Source: Pectobacterium zantedeschiae (GTDB lineage: Bacteria > Pseudomonadota > Gammaproteobacteria > Enterobacterales > Enterobacteriaceae). From it: 64,000 nt of DNA. This document shows positions 17,603-28,645 of this stretch, piece by piece. Positions within the stretch are counted from its first letter, which is position 1, and every line of letters starts with the position of its first letter. The stretch is from contig NZ_NWTM01000003.1 of assembly GCF_004137795.1 (NCBI RefSeq), positions 186,001 to 250,000 of the forward strand. The letters run 5' to 3'. The position numbers and the translations under genes are program-made. The notes under the pieces are model-generated. The model did no database searches, was not told the origin of the DNA, and saw only the letters and a program-made list of their open reading frames with translations.

Positions 17603-18576
17603 CCTTTGTCTCCTCCCAGCCGTACACGCGGATCAACCAGCACATACAGCAAATCGACCAACAGGTTAATCACGCTGAACATCACGACGGTAATCATCAG
17701 GTAAGCCAGGATAACCGGGCGGTCGAGCACGGCGATCGAGTCGATAATCAACTTGCCCATGCCCGGCCAGGCGTAAATAGTTTCCGTGACGACGGCGAAC
17801 GCGATCAGCGAACCCAGCTCCAGCCCCAGCACGGTAATTAATGGAATCAGCGTGTTACGCAGCACATGCACTAGCACGATACGGGTTTCCGATAGCCCCT
17901 TCGCGCGGGCAAACTGCACATAATCCTGTTGCAGGCATTCCATCACCCCCGCACGCATCAAGCGGATGACCAGCGAGATTTTAAACAGCGCGAGGTTAAA
18001 TGCGGGCAGGAGAAGATGTTCGAGGCCGTCGCGGGTCAAAAAGCTGAACGGGATACCTAATAGCTCATGCGTATCACCCCTGCCCGATGATGGCAGCCAG
18101 CCGAGTTTTACGCTGAATAGCATGATCATCACCAGCCCGATCCAGAACGTGGGCAGGCTAAAGCCCAGGATGGAGAAGGTCATGATGGATTTGGACACCG
18201 CGCTGTCCGGCTTCAGGCCCGCGTAAATCCCCAGCGGGATACCGACAACCAGCGCCATAACGAACGCCACCATCGCCAGTTCGAGCGTCGCGGGCATGCG
18301 TTGAAAAATCAGCGTCAGCGCGGGTTGGTTAAAGATAAAAGACTTGCCCATATCGCCCTGGAAGGCGTTCCAGACAAACAGCCCGTACTGTTCCCAGACG
18401 GGCTTATCCAGACCAAAAGACTGAATTACCGCCAGCCGTTCCGCTGGCGTGGCCGTTGCACCCAGCAGCATATCGACCGGGTTACCAACCAAATAGACAC
18501 CTACAAACACCAGCACCGACATAACAGCCAGCGTCAGCAGCGTTTGTCCGATTCGGCTCAGCAGGTAGGCTATCAT
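17599..18576 (-). CDS. Oligopeptide-type ABC transporter permease (DppB/GsiC-like)
   Basis: This 325-aa permease has the DppB N-terminus (LLSRIGQTLLTLAVMSVLVFV) and the EAA loop QFARAKGLSETRIVLVHVLRNTLIP. The C-terminal block is AVVTETIYAWPGMGKLIIDSIAVLDRPVILA. Six membrane segments are apparent. The start codon overlaps the stop of the upstream nucleoside hydrolase gene (TGATG), indicating tight translational coupling of transport and hydrolysis genes. Confidence 0.9.
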   Translation of the reverse strand: MIAYLLSRIGQTLLTLAVMSVLVFVGVYLVGNPVDMLLGATATPAERLAVIQSFGLDKPVWEQYGLFVWNAFQGDMGKSFIFNQPALTLIFQRMPATLELAMVAFVMALVVGIPLGIYAGLKPDSAVSKSIMTFSILGFSLPTFWIGLVMIMLFSVKLGWLPSSGRGDTHELLGIPFSFLTRDGLEHLLLPAFNLALFKISLVIRLMRAGVMECLQQDYVQFARAKGLSETRIVLVHVLRNTLIPLITVLGLELGSLIAFAVVTETIYAWPGMGKLIIDSIAVLDRPVILAYLMITVVMFSVINLLVDLLYVLVDPRVRLGGDKG

Positions 18577-19547
18577 CAGCGCCCCCCGGAACCGTTTATT
18601 GCATCAACATCGTAGTGGCGCAGGCGGTCGGCAATCAGCCCAATAAATCCCTGTTCGTCGATTTCCCGCATGACTAGCGCATTCGCTGGCTCACCCAGCT
18701 TGTGATAAAAATCGGCAAACACGTAACCCGCAGTCTTACCAGAAACTTCGACCCCAACCCGAACGTGTTTTGACTTGAATAACTCAGGCTTCAACAGCCA
18801 CGCAATGACGGTCGCATCATGAATCGGTCCACCTTCACGACCAAAACGTTCTACTTCATTGCGATCAAACGTGCGCAACAGTGCAGCCATCGCTTTACCC
18901 GGTGCACCACAACTGCGTTCGATGTCATCAACCTGTTCCGTCTGAATCAGAGCCTGAAAGGTCACATCCAATGGCATGATGACAATGGGAACGCCGGAGG
19001 AAAAAACGATGTCCGCCGCATGGGGATCGGCGTAGACGTTAAAGTCAGCCCACGGCACGCGATTTCCCATCGCGGTAAAGGCACAGCTCATGGAAACAAT
19101 CTGTTTGATGCCGCGTGCAACGTCAGGGTGGAAGCACAGCGCCAACGCCAGATTCGTCATCGGGCCGAGTGAACAAATGGTGATCGGGTTATTGTCGGCA
19201 GCGGCCTGGCGCGTCATCCGCACAAGGAAATCAACGGCGTGTTCCTGTTCCGGCGCTAGCGTGCTCTCCGGCACCCACTCAGAGGAAAATGTGCCGATAT
19301 GGGCGTATTTACCGAAAACCTGATCGCGGATTAGCGGACGCGAGGCACCAGCAAAAATAGGTACATCGGTTCTGTCCGCCAGGCCAACAACGTTGCAAGC
19401 ATTCCGCAATGTTGCCTCAAGCGGCACATTACCTGCCACAGCGGTAATGCCGAGCACGTCCAGCTCGGGCGATACCAATGCCAGCCAGATGGCGATTGCA
19501 TCGTCAACGCCGGGATCGGTATCAATAATAATGCGCTCTCGAAGCAT
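18576..19547 (-). CDS. Nucleoside hydrolase (IunH/Rih family), copy A
   Basis: This 323-aa enzyme of the inosine/uridine-preferring nucleoside hydrolase family hydrolyses N-glycosidic bonds of ribonucleosides. The Ca2+-binding DTDPGVDDA is near the N-terminus, and LGPMTNLALAL and the C-terminal IHDATVIAWLL contain conserved residues. The start was set at MLRERI because AGAGAGG lies nine nt upstream. An in-frame ATG three codons earlier overlaps the previous gene and has no spacing to that site. An MSCAF stretch replaces the usual MGG(A/S) loop, hinting at altered specificity. Its partner copy lies directly upstream. Confidence 0.9.
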   Translation of the reverse strand: MLRERIIIDTDPGVDDAIAIWLALVSPELDVLGITAVAGNVPLEATLRNACNVVGLADRTDVPIFAGASRPLIRDQVFGKYAHIGTFSSEWVPESTLAPEQEHAVDFLVRMTRQAAADNNPITICSLGPMTNLALALCFHPDVARGIKQIVSMSCAFTAMGNRVPWADFNVYADPHAADIVFSSGVPIVIMPLDVTFQALIQTEQVDDIERSCGAPGKAMAALLRTFDRNEVERFGREGGPIHDATVIAWLLKPELFKSKHVRVGVEVSGKTAGYVFADFYHKLGEPANALVMREIDEQGFIGLIADRLRHYDVDAINGSGGR

Positions 19548-19548
19548 G

Positions 19549-20502
19549 TCAGACATCCTCTCTGTAGCGGCTCAATAGATCAGCAAATAGCTCGACAACC
19601 TGTTTGGCATCAACCCCCGTCACCACATCCACATTCGGTTGACGCTCGGTTTTTCCATACCAGTCGGCGACGGTTTGCCCCATGCACAGCTCACTTTCCT
19701 GTTCAATGTAAACGCTGGCTTTTTCCGTCGTAAAACAGTGCGGAGCCAGAACCCAGGCAATAACCAACGGGTCGTGCAGTGGGCCACCACGTGATCCATA
19801 GCGACGAATATCGTTACGATCCCAAAATGCCATCATTTCACCCAGCGGCGCGGAAATTCGCCCGGATAGCGCAACGAAACGCGCGACCAATTCCGGTGTT
19901 AAAATCACCTGATGCGTAACATCCAGCGGTAGCGCGACAAGGGCAATCGACGAATCAAACACCACCTTCGCTGCCTGCGGATCGGCAATCATATTGAATT
20001 CAGACGTCAGGCTGCGGTTGCCCGCTTCCCGGTATGCGCCGCCCATCATCACAATGCGTGTAATACCATCGGCAATCTCGGGAGCCATACGCAGCGCCGT
20101 CGCCACATTAGTTAATGGCCCCAACGTACACAGCGTGATCGACGTGCCGTCAGCTATCGCCTGCTTGCACTGCTCAATAATAAAACTCACTGCATGCTGC
20201 GCTTCGGCCTGTTTTTGCGGTACAGGCAGCACCGTTTGACCCAGTCCGCTTTCGCCGTGAAACTGGCCATGAATGGGTTCGCGCAGCAGCGGCCGATGAC
20301 AGCCAGCGAAGACAGGGATATCCGTGCGCTGGCCCAGCTCAACAATTTGCAGCGCATTACGCACCGTCTTTTCCAGCGGCTGGTTACCGCACACCGTGCA
20401 AATGCCGCGGATATCCAACTCTGGCGCCACAAATGCACTTAATAACGCAATGGCGTCATCTATCCCCGGATCACAATCAATAATAATAGGTAACGCACTC
20501 AT
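19549..20502 (-). CDS. Nucleoside hydrolase (IunH/Rih family), copy B
   Basis: This 317-aa nucleoside hydrolase has DCDPGIDDAIALL at the N-terminus, LGPLTNVATAL, the canonical MMGGAYREAGN loop and PLHDPLVIAWVL with the catalytic-region HD pair. It is clearly homologous to the next gene but well diverged, so the pair is not a recent duplication and may act on different bases or sugars. The gene ends one nucleotide before the start of copy A. It follows the DapA-family gene by 108 nt, and no terminator was seen in that gap. Confidence 0.92.
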   Translation of the reverse strand: MSALPIIIDCDPGIDDAIALLSAFVAPELDIRGICTVCGNQPLEKTVRNALQIVELGQRTDIPVFAGCHRPLLREPIHGQFHGESGLGQTVLPVPQKQAEAQHAVSFIIEQCKQAIADGTSITLCTLGPLTNVATALRMAPEIADGITRIVMMGGAYREAGNRSLTSEFNMIADPQAAKVVFDSSIALVALPLDVTHQVILTPELVARFVALSGRISAPLGEMMAFWDRNDIRRYGSRGGPLHDPLVIAWVLAPHCFTTEKASVYIEQESELCMGQTVADWYGKTERQPNVDVVTGVDAKQVVELFADLLSRYREDV

Positions 20503-20610
20503 CCCTTGGTGATTCCTTTTCTCTTTTTAATAGGTACAGCCAAATTTCAAGGTGCAGAAAACCCCACACCTCTACAGTGTGAAAAATAACAAATGCCTAA
20601 TGCCTTTACG

Positions 20611-21495
20611 TTATAGGGAACCAACAGACGCTAAAACGTCAGCGATCTCCTTACACGCCTTTTCATCCAACGGTTGCTGAGGCGGCAACGGGTCGCCTAC
20701 GGCAAATCCCTGCAATTGCAGCGCCGCTTTAATACAGCCAGCAATGGAATAACGGGCAAAGATTTCATTGATGCGCCACAGCGGACGCTGAAGCTCCATT
20801 GCTTTGTTCCAGTCACCCGCGCGGGCGGCTTCATACAAAGCAATACTCTGTTTGGGAACGATACACGCCGGGCCAGCCATCCAACCCACACCGCCAATCA
20901 GCATCACACAGGCAGGAATATGAGCGGATGCGGAGAACACCTCCATCCGGCCACGGGTACGTTCAATGATGGACAGCAAACGCCCGGTATTGGTTGAGGC
21001 GTCTTTGATATAGAGGATATTGCTGACATGGCTCAGGCGTTCGATGACGGGCAAGCTCAAATCGGAGCGCTGGAACTGAGGGTTGGTGTAGAGCACAACG
21101 GGTTTGCCCTGCGCGGCTTCGGCAATGGCTCGGAAATACTGTTCAACGCCTTCGTCTTTGAGGGGGAAATAGGCTTCGAGTACCGCAAGAATGCCATCCG
21201 CACCGAGTTCAACGTAGCGTTTAGTTTGCTCAACGGCGTCCTGAATCGTTGTGGAAGCAACACCAGCGATCACCGGCACACGACCCGCCGTCGTCTCGAT
21301 CACGGTTTTGACCACATCCAAACGCTGAGCCGCAGAGAGATAGGCAAATTCACCAGTGCTACCTAACGGCACGACGCCATGCACACCACATTGAATCAGA
21401 TGCTCAGTGAGTTGCGCCAGCACAGGCTTGTCAACCTGACCATCAGGCCTGACGGGTGACACCAGATAGGGAAAAACACCGCTAAACGTATTCAC
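20611..21495 (-). CDS. DapA/N-acetylneuraminate lyase-family aldolase
   Basis: This 294-aa (beta/alpha)8 enzyme is of the dihydrodipicolinate synthase superfamily. The Schiff-base lysine is K164 in YIKDAS, the catalytic tyrosine Y136 in LYTNP, and the carboxylate-binding loop is GSTGEF (45-50). The family forms or breaks C-C bonds of 2-keto acids, usually with pyruvate. It is unlikely to be lysine-pathway DapA, given its catabolic setting between a binding protein and nucleoside hydrolases. The true substrate is unknown. The gene follows the binding-protein gene after 68 nt containing a stable hairpin. Confidence 0.85.
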   Translation of the reverse strand: MNTFSGVFPYLVSPVRPDGQVDKPVLAQLTEHLIQCGVHGVVPLGSTGEFAYLSAAQRLDVVKTVIETTAGRVPVIAGVASTTIQDAVEQTKRYVELGADGILAVLEAYFPLKDEGVEQYFRAIAEAAQGKPVVLYTNPQFQRSDLSLPVIERLSHVSNILYIKDASTNTGRLLSIIERTRGRMEVFSASAHIPACVMLIGGVGWMAGPACIVPKQSIALYEAARAGDWNKAMELQRPLWRINEIFARYSIAGCIKAALQLQGFAVGDPLPPQQPLDEKACKEIADVLASVGSL

Positions 21496-21519
21496 ACCGC
21501 TCTCCTTGTTATCGGTAAT

Positions 21520-21541
21520 AAGGGGTGAAGCCTCACCCCTT
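21520..21541 (-). terminator. Intra-operon hairpin between binding protein and aldolase genes
   Basis: AAGGGGTGA pairs perfectly with TCACCCCTT across a 4-nt loop. In the direction of transcription it is not followed by a T-run, so it is more likely an mRNA-stabilising or partial attenuating hairpin that keeps binding-protein levels above those of downstream genes. Confidence 0.55.
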
Positions 21542-21563
21542 TTGGATCATGACTGAAAGGTAA

Positions 21564-23114
21564 CTATTTCGCGGAACGGACGAAGTAAGGCAGCGTGTAG
21601 GCATCGGAACGGCCCACATAGGTATACTGCTTTTTCATCGCCCAGGTGTTGGACAGGAACATCACCGGAATGACACCTAAATCGTTCATACCGATGTTCA
21701 TCGCTTCTGCCAGCAGCGCATCACGCTTGGTTTCATCCAACGTGATACGTGCCTCGTTCAGCGTTTTATCAAAGACAGGATTGGAATAGCGACCACGATT
21801 ACCCTGTCCTGCATTGGGGCCAAAGGTTTCTAACAATGGCCCCAATACTCCAGAAGCTTCCCCGGTTTCAATCGCGGCCCCGCCCATAATCAAACTGAAT
21901 TCGAGACGGGACGCACGTGAGAAGTACACACTGCCGGGCATCGTAACCACTTCGGTTTTGATGCCGACGCGTGTGAACATTTGGCCAATGGCCTGAGCAA
22001 TTTTAGAATCATTAGGATAACGATCGTTCGACGCGTGGAAGGTCAGCGTGAAGCCGTTGGGGTAACCCGCCGCCGCCAGTTCCTGCTTGGCTTTCTCCGG
22101 ATTATAAACCGGCGCAGGAATGGAAGCGGAATACCCGAGATACCCCTTCGGTACAAGCTGAGAGGCAACAACAGCCTGCCCCTCCATTACACGGTCGACG
22201 ATTGCCTGGCGATTAAGAGCTAAAGACATCGCCTGGCGTACTTCTTTTTTTAGTAATGGGTTTTTACCATCAGGACCTTTAGCAAACGGCGATTCGTCTC
22301 GCTGCTGGTCCATGTGAAGGTAAATAATACGATTCCCTGGTGTTGAAATCGTTTTTAACTGCTGATTTTTTTCAATATTACTGCTATCGGCTGTTGGAAC
22401 GTTTTCAATCATGTCCACATCACCGGATAATACTGCTGCTACACGTGCACTACTGTTTTTAAATACACGGACAGTAACGTTGTCCCACTCTGCTTTTCCT
22501 CCCCAGTAATCGTCATTACGACTAAGGACTACCCGGTCGTCCGGCACCCAGGAAACAAATTTGAATGGCCCTGTACCAATCACATCTTTTCCTGAATTCA
22601 ACGTTTCCGTCGGGACGTTCTCAAGTCGGGCCGGTAAAATGGAAATCCGACTTAAATTATTCAGCAGCAGTGGCGAAGCCTCTTTTGTCTTTATCCGCAC
22701 CGTTAGTGGATTAACTTCTATTACTTCAGCAATGTCGCTGACGTAGGGTGCGTAAGAACTTGGGCTGTTTTTTGATGCCAGCGCAACACGCTTAATGCTG
22801 GCAATCACATCTTTAGCCGTAAAATCACTGCCGTCGTGAAACTTAACGCCAGGACGCAATACAAACTCCCACGTCTTGTCGTCAATCACTTTCCAACTGG
22901 CTGCCAGGGCAGGTTTAATCTGCTGTTTTTCATCCTGTACAACCAAACCGTCAAAAATATTGCGCGCCATTGCGCTATTTGCCCCACCCACATAAAACTG
23001 CGGATCCATTGATGTGGTGGAGGAAGCCAAACCGATATTCAGGTCCGCGCTATAAACCAAAGGTGAAGATGAAAATAAAACGGTAAACAATAACGCCAGC
23101 GTTGATTTCTTCAT
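21564..23114 (-). CDS. Family 5 extracellular solute-binding protein (oligopeptide type)
   Basis: This 516-aa precursor has a signal peptide (MKKSTLALLFTVLFSSSPLVYSA) followed by an SBP_bac_5 fold: TSMDPQFYVGGANSAMARNIFDGLV, LAASWKVIDDKTWEFVLRPGVKFHDGSDFTAKDV and GTGPFKFVSW. It captures substrate in the periplasm for the permeases encoded downstream. It is the first gene of the seven-gene operon and is divergent from the LysR gene across a 142-bp region. The ligand is not predictable from sequence, and the operon suggests nucleoside-like compounds. Confidence 0.92.
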   Translation of the reverse strand: MKKSTLALLFTVLFSSSPLVYSADLNIGLASSTTSMDPQFYVGGANSAMARNIFDGLVVQDEKQQIKPALAASWKVIDDKTWEFVLRPGVKFHDGSDFTAKDVIASIKRVALASKNSPSSYAPYVSDIAEVIEVNPLTVRIKTKEASPLLLNNLSRISILPARLENVPTETLNSGKDVIGTGPFKFVSWVPDDRVVLSRNDDYWGGKAEWDNVTVRVFKNSSARVAAVLSGDVDMIENVPTADSSNIEKNQQLKTISTPGNRIIYLHMDQQRDESPFAKGPDGKNPLLKKEVRQAMSLALNRQAIVDRVMEGQAVVASQLVPKGYLGYSASIPAPVYNPEKAKQELAAAGYPNGFTLTFHASNDRYPNDSKIAQAIGQMFTRVGIKTEVVTMPGSVYFSRASRLEFSLIMGGAAIETGEASGVLGPLLETFGPNAGQGNRGRYSNPVFDKTLNEARITLDETKRDALLAEAMNIGMNDLGVIPVMFLSNTWAMKKQYTYVGRSDAYTLPYFVRSAK

Positions 23115-23256
23115 TCACTAACCCTCTATTCCATGATTGAGTACTAATGAAGTGTATTAAATCTTATGATTGTGAGTCTATGCGCCAGATTGGATAATGA
23201 AAAATTGCATTTTGTGTTAAATTGATAACTAAATGTTATGTTTTAAGGTGACGAGC

Positions 23257-24153
23257 ATGCGTATCAATCCCCGTCAGGTTGAAGCCTTTCATAAAGTCAT
23301 CCTCACCGGAGGCATTACCGCTGCCGCCAACATGATGTATATCACCCAGCCCGCAGTCAGTCGGCTCATTAAAGACTTTGAAGACGCACTGAATCTGAAG
23401 CTGTTTGATAGAGACGGACGCGGCCTGATTCCGCGCGCTGAGGCGATGAAGCTGTATCGGGAAGTGGAGCGTCTTTATCTGGGGCTGGATCATATCGGGC
23501 TGATTGCCGATGAAATTCGCCACGCCAGAGGCAGCATACTGCGCATTGCCGCCGTTCAGGCGCTCTCGTTTCTTTGTTCAGACCAGGTTCTCCCTACCTT
23601 ACTCAAGAAATACCCCGACCTTTCCCTGTTTTTAGACATCGAAAGCAGCAGCCGCATTACGAACGCAATTTCTGAAAATCACTATGACGTGGGTTTTATT
23701 TTTGGCCAGCCTGGCATTAAAGGGTTAGAGGCCGAACCACTGGCGGACGCCAGTGCAGTCGCGGTGTTAGCGGTGGATCACCCCCTTGCCACAGCGGATG
23801 AAATTACGCTTGCCGATCTGGCCAGCTCGCGTGCTATTTTGCCGGGAAGAACCACGCCACTGCGGGCACAGCTCGATATTGCCATCAGAAAAGAGCAGAG
23901 CTATCTGCATAACCCAATCGAAACCTCGATGGTTAACTGCTGCGTGCTGGCTTCAAGAAATGTTGGCATCGGTGTGGTAGATTTTATTACTGCGCTGAAC
24001 AGCCCTTCACCCGTCATCGTTAAGCCTTTTAATCCCGATATAAAAATGGCGTATTGTGCGGTATATCCCCCGCAAATCCCCCGTAGCCAAGTGGTTAATC
24101 ACATCACTTTGGTTATGAAAGAGAAAATAGCAGCGAGTCTGGAATTAAAATAA
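23257..24153 (+). CDS. LysR-family regulator of the nucleoside hydrolase operon
   Basis: This 298-aa LTTR has an N-terminal winged helix (INPRQVEAFHKVILTGGITAAANMMYITQPAVSRLIKDFEDALN) and a substrate-binding effector domain. The ATG giving MRINPRQ has AAGGTG at good spacing. An upstream in-frame ATG lacks one. It lies head-to-head with the solute-binding-protein gene, the usual arrangement for a regulator of the divergent operon. The intergenic 142 bp is A+T-rich. I did not find an unambiguous T-N11-A box. The inducer is probably an intermediate or substrate of the operon. Confidence 0.9.
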   Translation: MRINPRQVEAFHKVILTGGITAAANMMYITQPAVSRLIKDFEDALNLKLFDRDGRGLIPRAEAMKLYREVERLYLGLDHIGLIADEIRHARGSILRIAAVQALSFLCSDQVLPTLLKKYPDLSLFLDIESSSRITNAISENHYDVGFIFGQPGIKGLEAEPLADASAVAVLAVDHPLATADEITLADLASSRAILPGRTTPLRAQLDIAIRKEQSYLHNPIETSMVNCCVLASRNVGIGVVDFITALNSPSPVIVKPFNPDIKMAYCAVYPPQIPRSQVVNHITLVMKEKIAASLELK

Positions 24154-24250
24154 CGTCCAACCAAAGTCGTTATTTTTATTAATGTATTTATTGAATAATA
24201 AATATCAGGGAATAGATTTATATAAAATAAATAGCAGAATTATTATTTTA

Positions 24251-24279
24251 TATAAAAATAGCCATCATTGATGGCTATT
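24251..24279 (-). terminator. Terminator after yidA
   Basis: The stem AATAGCCATC / GATGGCTATT has a 3-nt loop. On the minus strand it is followed by TTTTATATAAAA. It lies 20 nt past the yidA stop and may also end lysR from the other side. Confidence 0.8.
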
Positions 24280-24298
24280 CAGCTTTATCTGTAAATAA

Positions 24299-25114
24299 TC
24301 AGACATTCAACACGAATTTCTCGATCGCGTAGGCTACGCCGTCTTCCATGTTGGATTTGGTGACGAACTGGCTGGCTTCTTTCACTTCCTCAATGGCGTT
24401 CCCCATCGCGACGCCGATGCCCGCATAGCGAATCATTGCCAGATCGTTCTGCTGGTCACCTAGCGTCATGACGCTTTCGCGTGGAATACCGAGGTGCTCC
24501 GCCAGCATCTTCACGCCTTCACCTTTGTTGACGCGCTTATCCAGAATTTCCAGATAGTATTCGGCGCTCTTCATGATGGTGTAGCGTTCAAAGGCTTCTG
24601 GTGGCAGTTGACTGATGGCGCGATCCAAGATCTCTGGCTCATCAATCATCATCACTTTCGGGAACGTCAGGCTGCGATCCATTTCTTCTACCGCTCGATA
24701 TTTCAACGGCATCCCGGTCAGGTGAGATTCGTGAATGGTGTAAGGGCTGATGTCTTTGTTGGCGGTGTAGACGAAATTGAAGTCCAGCGCGTGGAAATGG
24801 ACACCCAATTTGCAGGCCAGCGCTTCGAAATAGAGATAATCGTCGAAGCTCAGCGCGGTTTGCGCCACACAGTCACCGTTGACCGTACGCTGTACCAGTG
24901 CACCGTTGTTGGTGATGCAGTAACAGCCTTCCTGCTGCAAATCCAGCTCCATCAGGTAGCGTTCGACACCGATGTAGGGGCGACCGGTTGCCAGCACGAC
25001 CTGAACACCTTTCTCTCTGGCAGCAGCAATCGCAACCTTTACCGCAGGTGAAATTTGATTTTGGGGCGTCAGTAACGTCCCGTCCATATCAATAGCGATC
25101 AGTTTTACAGACAT
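24299..25114 (-). CDS. yidA: YidA, HAD-type sugar-phosphate phosphatase
   Basis: This 271-aa Cof-type HAD hydrolase is collinear with E. coli YidA (270 aa). HAD motif I is DMDGTLL with the nucleophile Asp9, motif II is the Thr of ATGRP, and motifs III/IV fall in NKGEGVKMLAEHLG and LGDQQNDLAMI. The C2 cap domain contains FHALDFNFVYTANKDIS. YidA dephosphorylates sugar phosphates such as erythrose 4-phosphate in vitro. In E. coli it is next to gyrB, but here it is about 15 kb away, which indicates insertions or rearrangement between them. Confidence 0.94.
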   Translation of the reverse strand: MSVKLIAIDMDGTLLTPQNQISPAVKVAIAAAREKGVQVVLATGRPYIGVERYLMELDLQQEGCYCITNNGALVQRTVNGDCVAQTALSFDDYLYFEALACKLGVHFHALDFNFVYTANKDISPYTIHESHLTGMPLKYRAVEEMDRSLTFPKVMMIDEPEILDRAISQLPPEAFERYTIMKSAEYYLEILDKRVNKGEGVKMLAEHLGIPRESVMTLGDQQNDLAMIRYAGIGVAMGNAIEEVKEASQFVTKSNMEDGVAYAIEKFVLNV

Positions 25115-26993
<1,879 letters not shown>

Positions 26994-27326
26994 TTATTTC
27001 AAATTTACATGTTGTTTCAGGGAGGAGATTTCCCGATACAGTTGAATCAGCTCCTCCACCAGCTCACGGCATAACATCGCGTTCATCAGGTGATCCTGTG
27101 CGTGAACCAGAATCAGGTTAACCGGGATTTTTCCGCTGCCTTCATCAGCACCGATCAAGGCCGTCTGAATTTGATGGGCTTTGCGTGCCGCCACAGAAGC
27201 CATGTTCAGCAGTTCTTCAGCCTTGTCCCAGTCGTATTTTCTGGCGGCACTCAGTGCCTCCATCGAGCTTGAGCGCGCTTCTCCCGCATAGATAATCAGT
27301 TCCATTACCGTGGTTTCATCGAGCAT
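26994..27326 (-). CDS. PTS lactose/cellobiose-type EIIA
   Basis: This 110-aa, all-helical, trimeric-type EIIA accepts phosphate from HPr at His75 in LILVHAQDHLM. The other family motif is AHQIQTALIGADEG. The ATG was chosen because GGAGG lies nine nt upstream, and the preceding GTG is only one codon earlier. It overlaps the EIIC gene by 11 nt. It is the only EIIA of this type in the window, so it could also serve the EIIA-less operon at 5.2-8.3 kb. Confidence 0.93.
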   Translation of the reverse strand: MLDETTVMELIIYAGEARSSSMEALSAARKYDWDKAEELLNMASVAARKAHQIQTALIGADEGSGKIPVNLILVHAQDHLMNAMLCRELVEELIQLYREISSLKQHVNLK

Positions 27327-28629
27327 CACTTACTGCCTCCTCTGCTGTACCCACTTCCTGTGCAATCAGCTGACGTTCATACATTTTGAAGAAGGGGTAA
27401 TAGATTAAGGACGACACGATAATCAGTACCCCCACCAGCACCACCGCCCGCCAGTCCCATCCCGTAGACCAGGCCGCACCAATTGGGCCCGGCGTAGTCC
27501 AGGGCGCAAGAGAGATCACGCGGTGCACCAAATCGGTTTTTAATGCGATATAGGCAAGGGTAGCGTTCACCAACGGCGCGGTAATAAACGGGATAAACAA
27601 CAGCGGGTTCATCACGACAGGTGAACCAAAAATTACCGGCTCGTTGATGTTGAACATGCTTGGCACCACGGCCAGCTTGCCGATGGAGCGCAAATGGGCA
27701 GAACGGCTACGCAGATAGAGAAAGACCAGCCCCATGGTCGCCCCCGACCCTCCTACCGTAATGAAGAACTGCCAGAAGGGCTCAATGAAGATTTTGGTGA
27801 TCGGTGCGCCTGCGTTAAACGCTTCCTGGTTGATCCCTAAGTTAGTCAACCAGAACGCCTGCAAAATACCGCCGACGATAACCGCGCCGTGGATCCCAGC
27901 AAACCACAGCAGGTGACAGAGCAGCACGGCAATAAGAATGGCAGGGAGCGAATCGGATGCTGAGATAATCGGCGCAAACATCGCCATAATCACCTGCGGT
28001 AACAGCATGCCGAACTGGCTCTGCATAAGCAGGCTAAGTGGGAACAGCGTTAGGAAGATGGCAAGAATCGGGATGAGCAAATCGAAAGACTGACGAATTT
28101 TCGGCGGCACCTGTTCCGGCAGGCGGATACCAATGTTGCGCTTCTGCAAAAAATGCATCAGCTCCGTCGAATAAATGGCCACGATAATCGCGGTAAAAAT
28201 CCCCTCACCGCCCAACGACCCGACTGGCAGGCTTTTGTCGATTTGTGGCGCTGCCACCACCATAAACGACATCAGCGCCAGGCTGGCAGCCATAAAACCG
28301 TTCATTTTATAGCTCTGAGCCAGGTTATAAGCGATGGCGCTGGTGATATACACCGCCATAATGCCCATCGTCATATTGTAGGGCATCATGATCTGCTCGC
28401 CGTGGCGTTCCACCATCCCCAGCCACCACTGTGCAAAAGCCCATTCACTATTCGGGCTAAAAGGCGGGTGGGCAAATAACATCATAAAAGAGCCAACAAT
28501 TAAAAAGGGCATAGATGCAATGAACCCATCTTTAATTGCGACAACATGACGCTGGCTGGAGAGTTTTGCTGCAATCGGACTAATACGATTTTCGATAACG
28601 CTGAATAATGACTCACTTAATTTACTCAT
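27316..28629 (-). CDS. PTS lactose/cellobiose-type EIIC permease
   Basis: This 437-aa membrane permease is homologous to the one at 6657. The N-terminus is KDGFIASMPFLIVGSFMMLFAHPPF, followed later by LLWFAGIHGAVIVGG and the conserved NINEPVIFGSPVVMNPLLFIPF substrate loop. It transports and, with EIIB, phosphorylates a beta-glucoside, probably cellobiose or an aryl-glucoside. It is the second gene of the operon, 16 nt after EIIB, and overlaps EIIA. Confidence 0.94.
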   Translation of the reverse strand: MSKLSESLFSVIENRISPIAAKLSSQRHVVAIKDGFIASMPFLIVGSFMMLFAHPPFSPNSEWAFAQWWLGMVERHGEQIMMPYNMTMGIMAVYITSAIAYNLAQSYKMNGFMAASLALMSFMVVAAPQIDKSLPVGSLGGEGIFTAIIVAIYSTELMHFLQKRNIGIRLPEQVPPKIRQSFDLLIPILAIFLTLFPLSLLMQSQFGMLLPQVIMAMFAPIISASDSLPAILIAVLLCHLLWFAGIHGAVIVGGILQAFWLTNLGINQEAFNAGAPITKIFIEPFWQFFITVGGSGATMGLVFLYLRSRSAHLRSIGKLAVVPSMFNINEPVIFGSPVVMNPLLFIPFITAPLVNATLAYIALKTDLVHRVISLAPWTTPGPIGAAWSTGWDWRAVVLVGVLIIVSSLIYYPFFKMYERQLIAQEVGTAEEAVSDAR

Positions 28630-28645
28630 TATTCCTCCCGTTATA

